From the NCBI GenBank assembly GCA_013349325.1, contig DUZX01000019.1, forward strand, positions 1-64,000: DNA of 64,000 nucleotides, written 5' to 3'. Numbering within the stretch: position 1 is the stretch's first letter; each line of letters starts with the position of its first letter. The stretch comes from Desulfuromonadales bacterium (GTDB lineage Bacteria; Desulfobacterota; Desulfuromonadia; Geobacterales; Pseudopelobacteraceae). Made by a program: the position numbers and the translations under genes. This document shows positions 59,657 to 64,000 of this stretch, piece by piece. The notes under the pieces are model-generated. The model saw only the letters and a list, made by a program, of their open reading frames with translations, did not search any database and was not told the DNA's origin.

Positions 59657-61102
59657 TTAATTTTTACCCGGTATTTTTCCAAAACGACTACCAACCGTCA
59701 TCGGGTCACCGGCATAACCAAGTTCCTTCCAATCCATGCGCGATCCGCCGGCATGACATTCATTGCACGAGAGAGCCTCTTCCTTGGGTGCGATTTCGTG
59801 ACTGAGCGCAAAATAAGAGGCTGTTTTTACAAATTGATACCTGCCACTATACGGGAGACCTGAACCTTCGGCCCCGCCTATGAGTGCTTTTTCCCAGTTG
59901 TAGTCAATCCAGAAGGATTTGTAGTGCTGAAATATGCTCAGATATTTAAAATTCGAATCCATAGGAAGATCGCCAATGAACCGTTTATAGGGATAGAGTT
60001 TGGCAGACGTGTCCGTAATACTGCCTGCCGGTTTGTTGATGACGACCGGTTGTGACGGATACTTGATGACATCACCTTTCATGTAACGCTCATATTTCCC
60101 GTTGTACCAGGCGTAGACCGGTTTTTCATTCATACCCCAGACAAAGCGACCCATTTTTTTGACGTACGTCTCTTTATCAAACTGATCTTCCGATATGAGA
60201 TTCTTGCCGGCATCTGACCAGTACCATTCCATTCTGGTAGCCTGTGAGCGCGCAAAACGTGGGATATGACAGGTCTGGCATGCAACCGAGGCGAGGTGCC
60301 TGGCGATGACAGTACCGTTTTTCGATTTCTGATGGGGAGCCTTAACTCCACTGTGGCACGCCTCACAGGTAGCGCGTTCATCGTAATGGGCAGTCATACT
60401 GGAGGCTCCCGCTATCTTGTGGTTTTTGGTAGTGTGGCAGGCCTGGCAGGCCATATCGCCACCGCCACTGGCTTTCGTCCCCATATGGACATCCAGTTTA
60501 CGATCTTTTTTTTCAAGAGTTGATTCGATGCCCGGCACCTTCACCGAATCTGCACCACCACCGAAGTAGTGGCAGGAACCACAGGTGCTGCGTGTCGGAA
60601 GACCGACACTCTTGGCCGCCAGTTCCAAATTCATGGAGCCCTTTTCAATCGCATTTTTATCAATATTTCCGCCAGCTGCTTTGGAATAGTTCCCCTTTAA
60701 GGCATGGCAGACCAGACAATCGATTTTACCGCTCTTGCTAAAATCGAACGTGCCGGTTGTCCAGCCGTATCCGGCGTGACATTTTGAACACTGTTCGTGA
60801 ACAACGCCATTCTTGCCCCCTTCAATGGAGGTGCAGACAGCGTTAAGCATGTTGGCCTTGCCGAACTCTTCCTTTACGCCTTCTTTCCCCTTCAGATGAT
60901 TCGGGGTTCCTTTCCAGGTCCAGTGAGTTGTCTGCATAAAATCATTGGCCTGTTTCTGGTGGCATTGAAGACAGACTTTGGTGACATCTTCTCCCGTTTT
61001 AAACGGGCCTTTGACCATTGACGAGTGGTCTGTCGCCGCCAGAACGAGCGAAGCGACCAACAGTCCGAGCAGCTGTAAAAAAAGCACATGTACCATTTTC
61101 AT
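59657..61102 (-). CDS. Octaheme c-type cytochrome, tetrathionate-reductase (OTR) type
   Basis: 481 residues with a signal peptide (FLQLLGLLVASLVLAA) and eight CXXCH motifs: VCLQCH (44-48), QCSKCH (105-109), DCLVCH, TCGSCH, ACQACH, TCEACH, ACQTCH and SCNECH. The spacing, the GYGW after the second heme motif and the long C-terminal stretch between hemes seven and eight fit the octaheme tetrathionate reductase family known from Shewanella, which also reduces nitrite and hydroxylamine in vitro. The ATG at 61102 has GGGG 7 nt upstream. It works in the periplasm or envelope, fed by quinol-linked cytochromes. A small membrane-protein gene precedes it by 25 nt. Confidence 0.88.
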   Translation of the reverse strand: MKMVHVLFLQLLGLLVASLVLAATDHSSMVKGPFKTGEDVTKVCLQCHQKQANDFMQTTHWTWKGTPNHLKGKEGVKEEFGKANMLNAVCTSIEGGKNGVVHEQCSKCHAGYGWTTGTFDFSKSGKIDCLVCHALKGNYSKAAGGNIDKNAIEKGSMNLELAAKSVGLPTRSTCGSCHYFGGGADSVKVPGIESTLEKKDRKLDVHMGTKASGGGDMACQACHTTKNHKIAGASSMTAHYDERATCEACHSGVKAPHQKSKNGTVIARHLASVACQTCHIPRFARSQATRMEWYWSDAGKNLISEDQFDKETYVKKMGRFVWGMNEKPVYAWYNGKYERYMKGDVIKYPSQPVVINKPAGSITDTSAKLYPYKRFIGDLPMDSNFKYLSIFQHYKSFWIDYNWEKALIGGAEGSGLPYSGRYQFVKTASYFALSHEIAPKEEALSCNECHAGGSRMDWKELGYAGDPMTVGSRFGKIPGKN

Positions 61103-61127
61103 ATTTTTCCCCTTTAATAAATATTCC

Positions 61128-61340
61128 CTAGCGGGATACAAGATCACGAACGACTTTGTATGTCATAAGCGCACACGGCCAAGCATGCCAGAAAAGATCA
61201 AAGATATCGATCGGCCGGTTGAGTGTTCCTTCTCTCAGCATCCTGAACTTTTCCACTATATGCGGCTGCGGATAAAAAGGTGCTAACCCAAGCAAAAGAA
61301 CAAGCGGAATCAGAAACCTGTATTCCAGCAAATCAATCAT
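61128..61340 (-). CDS. Small membrane protein preceding the octaheme cytochrome
   Basis: 70 residues from the ATG at 61340, with AGGTGA 6 nt upstream. One hydrophobic helix (FLIPLVLLLGLAPFYPQPHIVEKFRML) is followed by DIFDLFWHAWPCALMTYKVVRDL. I recognise no named family, but tiny proteins with PQPH-IVEK and FDLxxHxxP elements occur beside exporter or redox genes. It is 25 nt upstream of the octaheme gene and surely cotranscribed; it may be a membrane anchor or helper. Confidence 0.68.
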   Translation of the reverse strand: MIDLLEYRFLIPLVLLLGLAPFYPQPHIVEKFRMLREGTLNRPIDIFDLFWHAWPCALMTYKVVRDLVSR

Positions 61341-61649
61341 AGTTGTCACCTGATGGCAGAAAGTTTTTTATGTCGGATTTTTTCGGCTTGAAATACTATA
61401 TAATTATATGAATGTCAAGATATATAACTATCAAACTAATTACGTATTATTTACCAGAACAGTCAACATATTCGTAACACTGCATATTCTAATAACTATA
61501 TGTTTGGCCATAATGTTGCATATGAGAATCAATATATTTGGGAAGTAAAATTACAAAGAGGGGGTGGATTGTTTTTCAGCTATTATTACAGTAGTTTTTG
61601 CAGAGACAACGAATCGCGGAACAAAAAAACTTTACGAATTGGAGGTCGT
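61341..61649. promoter_or_regulatory. Very A/T-rich divergent regulatory region
   Basis: This 309-nt gap separates the octaheme operon (-) from the porin operon (+). It contains the perfect palindrome ATATAATTATAT at 61398-61409 and, on the minus strand, a consensus -35 box TTGACA at about 61413-61418 directed at the octaheme operon. The frame open from 61500 into the porin lacks a ribosome site and does not look coding. Confidence 0.5.
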
Positions 61650-63221
61650 ATGAAACGTGAAATGGCTAAAAAGGTTGTTTGTATCGCGGCTTTCGGCATG
61701 ATGTTACCTCTGGCTGCCCAGGCGGCAGATGAAGATTTGATGCTAAAAATCGAGAAATTGAGCAAAGAAGTTGCCGATCTGAAGGGCTCGGTCAAAAAAG
61801 TCGAGGATAAATCCATTGGTAAATGGTTAACGATAGGCGGTGATTACCGTTTCCGGGTTGATTCACTTCATGGCCAGACGTCAGCGTATACCAATGCCAT
61901 GGCTGTAAACGCATATCTTTCTAACCCGCTAAATGGGGTCAATCCGCTTACTGGCCCGACTCCGGCACAATTCGGCGCGGCTATGGCGTATGCTGCTGTT
62001 CCTGCAACAAAACCGAAAAACGAAACATTATATACCAATAAATTCGGTCTCGATCTCCATGCCAAAGCCACTCAGGATGTTACCGTCAACGTTAAGTTGG
62101 CAATGTACAAGTCATTTGGATCTCAAGGTACTGAAGCAACAACAGGAACGTATTTTGCCGACCGTGTAGGTGTGATGGATGGAACCATCGGTCATGTGCC
62201 ATCAAGTAGTTTGCTCGACGTTGACCGTGCATATGCAACCTGGAGTAACATCGCCGACCAACCGGTATGGTTCTCGGTTGGTCGACGTCCTTCTACAGAC
62301 GGCGCCCCCAGCAACCTGCGCTCGAACAGGGAACGTCCCGGTAATGGTGGTACCCCGGCGTTGCTTGTAGATTACGCATTTGACGGTATGACGCTTGGCT
62401 GGGCCCCCGACATTGAAATGCTGCCGGGAGCATACGCCAAGGTGTGTTACGGTCGCGGGTTTGACAGCGGCTTTAAAACATCAACCAACAGCCTTAAAGA
62501 TACCGATATGCTCGGTATCGCGATCATTCCATATGAAACTGATCCACTACGCGTTTGGCTGCAGTGGAATAGAGGTTTTGACATTTTTGATGCATCCGCT
62601 ATGAGCTCAACTTCTTTTGGTATGCCGTTCTCTGCTTCCACCAATCTTGGAAGTATTGATTGGTACGGCGCAGGTGCAATGAGCACCCTCAAAAACATTG
62701 GCCCCGGCAGCTTGAATTTCTTCACGGACTTTGGCTTGAGCATTACCCACCCAAGCAGCAACACTTCAAATGGACTCGGTCTATTGACCAACACATTTGA
62801 TGGAATATTTGCAGGTCAGGCGCCCTCTACGTCCAGCAAAACCGGTTGGGCGCTCTACGCCGGCTTACGCTATGATCTTCCATCAAAAACCAAAATTGGA
62901 TTTGAATTTAATCATGGTTCAGAGAACTGGATTCCCTTTACACCGGCATCCGATGACATGTGGACGGCAAAGCTTGGAACCAGGGGCAATGTTTTTGAGC
63001 CGTACATCATCCAAGAACTCAACCTGAAGCCAATTTCCAGCTATTTTGCAAAGGCATTTTTCAAACTTGGCTATCAGTATTATGATTTCGAATACACCGG
63101 AAGTAATAACTGGGTTGGTGCTCCCGTCAAAATATCATCGATACAGCCTACAACAGCTTTGATGATGGCTCCTGTAAAAACTGCGCATGATATTTACGGC
63201 ACATTCGAAGTAAAGTTCTAA
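61650..63221 (+). CDS. DUF3373-type outer-membrane porin
   Basis: 523 residues from the ATG at 61650, fixed by GGAGG 5 nt upstream. A signal peptide (VVCIAAFGMMLPLAAQAA) is followed by a short coiled coil (LMLKIEKLSKEVADLKGSVKKVEDK), as in trimeric-type porins, and GKWLTIGGDYRFRVDSL. The body is strand-rich and ends AHDIYGTFEVKF with the terminal Phe of outer-membrane barrels. The pattern fits the DUF3373 family, frequent in Geobacter-type genomes. It leads an operon with a small exported protein and a monoheme protein, opposite an octaheme cytochrome, which suggests a respiratory porin-cytochrome setting. Confidence 0.82.
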   Translation: MKREMAKKVVCIAAFGMMLPLAAQAADEDLMLKIEKLSKEVADLKGSVKKVEDKSIGKWLTIGGDYRFRVDSLHGQTSAYTNAMAVNAYLSNPLNGVNPLTGPTPAQFGAAMAYAAVPATKPKNETLYTNKFGLDLHAKATQDVTVNVKLAMYKSFGSQGTEATTGTYFADRVGVMDGTIGHVPSSSLLDVDRAYATWSNIADQPVWFSVGRRPSTDGAPSNLRSNRERPGNGGTPALLVDYAFDGMTLGWAPDIEMLPGAYAKVCYGRGFDSGFKTSTNSLKDTDMLGIAIIPYETDPLRVWLQWNRGFDIFDASAMSSTSFGMPFSASTNLGSIDWYGAGAMSTLKNIGPGSLNFFTDFGLSITHPSSNTSNGLGLLTNTFDGIFAGQAPSTSSKTGWALYAGLRYDLPSKTKIGFEFNHGSENWIPFTPASDDMWTAKLGTRGNVFEPYIIQELNLKPISSYFAKAFFKLGYQYYDFEYTGSNNWVGAPVKISSIQPTTALMMAPVKTAHDIYGTFEVKF

Positions 63222-63247
63222 TAACGTGAAATGGTAAGGAGTTACTT

Positions 63248-63568
63248 ATGAGAAAATATTTTTCTATCGTCTTTGTGGCCATGATGCTGCTTTCAACGCT
63301 TGCACTGGTCCGAACCGCCAGAGCTGAAGACGTCAAGATGGTCGGCGTACTGTCGAAAATAGAGCTGGCTGCCGACGGAAAGTCTGCAATCGTGATCCTT
63401 AAAGACACAAAAACAGAAGCACCGGTTACGATCATCGTTACTGACGATCTGACGCTGGACAAATTTAAGGACAAGCGCATTGTTGAAGGTGATGAAATTC
63501 GCACAAAGTATGAAAAATCCGGAGATAAAAACACGAGCAAGATGTTTAAAAAAACGGCCGGCTGCTAG
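63248..63568 (+). CDS. Small exported protein of unknown function
   Basis: 106 residues. A signal peptide (YFSIVFVAMMLLSTLALVRTARA) is followed by a compact beta-like domain (VKMVGVLSKIELAADGKSAIVILKD, APVTIIVTDDLTLDKFKDKRIVEGDEIRTKYE), OB-like in look, and a basic tail KMFKKTAGC. AAGGAG precedes the ATG. It lies 26 nt after the porin and 30 nt before the monoheme gene. The next protein repeats the same type of domain (KAKTIQVKIDD, GHEVKVEYTEKNG), so the two may be related. Confidence 0.72.
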   Translation: MRKYFSIVFVAMMLLSTLALVRTARAEDVKMVGVLSKIELAADGKSAIVILKDTKTEAPVTIIVTDDLTLDKFKDKRIVEGDEIRTKYEKSGDKNTSKMFKKTAGC

Positions 63569-63598
63569 GCTGTAACTCATCAATGAGGAGACGTATCC

Positions 63599-64000
63599 AT
63601 GACAATGAAGACGATTCTTTTCACCGTAACCGTGTGTGTTACAACTACGACTGTCTTAGCAGCAGAGCCTACCGCACCGTTTGTTTCACCTGCCAAAGCG
63701 ACCATCGCCAAGATTTGCACCAACTGTCACAAGGCAGAGCCGGGTTCGGTTCGCGGTAACTTTGATATCGTGACATTCAAGGCCAAAACCATTCAGGTCA
63801 AAATCGATGATGCCGTCGAACAGTTCAAGTTTGATGAAGACGAGATAAAAGTCGTCAATGGTGCAGGCAAAACCGGCGACGGCGAGTTTTTAAAAGATAA
63901 CCTGATTAAGAAAGGACATGAGGTAAAAGTCGAGTACACCGAAAAAAATGGTGTTAAAACGGCAACTAAACTCATTGCAAAACCGCCGGTCAAAGTTTCA
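63599..64000 (+). CDS. Exported monoheme c-type cytochrome-like protein (partial, 3' end outside window)
   Basis: 134 codons are present from the ATG at 63599, which has GAGGAG 8 nt upstream. A signal peptide (TILFTVTVCVTTTTVLAA) is followed by a single heme motif ICTNCHKAEPG near residues 41-47. A beta domain follows (FDIVTFKAKTIQVKIDDAVEQFKFD, FLKDNLIKKGHEVKVEYTEKNG), like that of the preceding small protein. The frame is still open at the window edge, so further domains may follow. It probably carries electrons or senses redox state in the periplasm, next to the porin. Confidence 0.75.
   Translation, partial: MTMKTILFTVTVCVTTTTVLAAEPTAPFVSPAKATIAKICTNCHKAEPGSVRGNFDIVTFKAKTIQVKIDDAVEQFKFDEDEIKVVNGAGKTGDGEFLKDNLIKKGHEVKVEYTEKNGVKTATKLIAKPPVKVS

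Noticed and set aside
61341-61649. Possible c-di-GMP (GEMM) riboswitch before the porin operon
   Set aside because: Such elements are common in Geobacter-type genomes, but the conserved core words were not found here.

Overview
The window looks like a chromosomal segment of a Geobacter-type bacterium (Desulfuromonadota). I infer this from gene content: ResB/CcsA (system II) cytochrome c maturation genes, an octaheme c-type cytochrome, a DUF3373-type porin, a monoheme CXXCH protein, many multi-domain hybrid histidine kinases, a CheX-like protein, a NtrC-type regulator behind a sigma-54 promoter, and paired B12-binding radical SAM proteins. No rRNA, tRNA or CRISPR array was recognised.

Layout. 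(1) 1-12043: the tail of a Gly/Thr/Ser-rich protein, a PD40 beta-propeller protein, ResB, four large membrane proteins of the TMTC-like GT-C/TPR type, a formylglycine-generating-enzyme-like protein that lacks the catalytic cysteines, a CcsA-type protein and a lipoprotein. Together they suggest an envelope locus that matures and perhaps O-glycosylates an exported cytochrome. (2) 12044-18415: two B12-binding radical SAM proteins around a LuxE-like acyl-protein synthetase, a second CcsA paralogue and two small membrane proteins; I cannot assign this set to a known pathway. (3) 18498-18917: NikR. (4) 18925-30496: a surface-glycan locus opened by a winged-helix regulator with striking operator repeats, followed by a flippase, DUF268, a methyltransferase, GT11, a GT2-GT4 fusion, GT2, GT4, YfhO and TrmN6, mostly overlapping genes; its first half is AT-rich. 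(5) 30560-33636: VapBC, a CheY/CheX pair and a PpiC foldase. (6) 33753-46581: a dense signalling block with four histidine kinases (three of them hybrids), a lone receiver and a REC-PAS-GGDEF-EAL protein with a degenerate GGDEF site.

(7) 46582-54120: a truncated MuiA-like protein, a HEAT-like protein, a microprotein, a ThiS-ThiF fusion paired with a cystathionine gamma-synthase-type enzyme, a decayed Tn5-like transposase, and a SixA-CHAD pair. (8) 54121-58648: a five-gene operon (two small exported proteins, an outer-membrane protein, a sensor kinase and a sigma-54 response regulator) headed by a near-consensus sigma-54 promoter, so the regulator probably controls its own operon. An intrinsic terminator sits after the first gene. 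(9) 58742-64000: a methyltransferase, an octaheme cytochrome with a small membrane protein, and a divergent porin operon ending in a monoheme cytochrome-like gene cut by the window edge.

All functional calls are made by eye from sequence motifs and family memory; no search was run.
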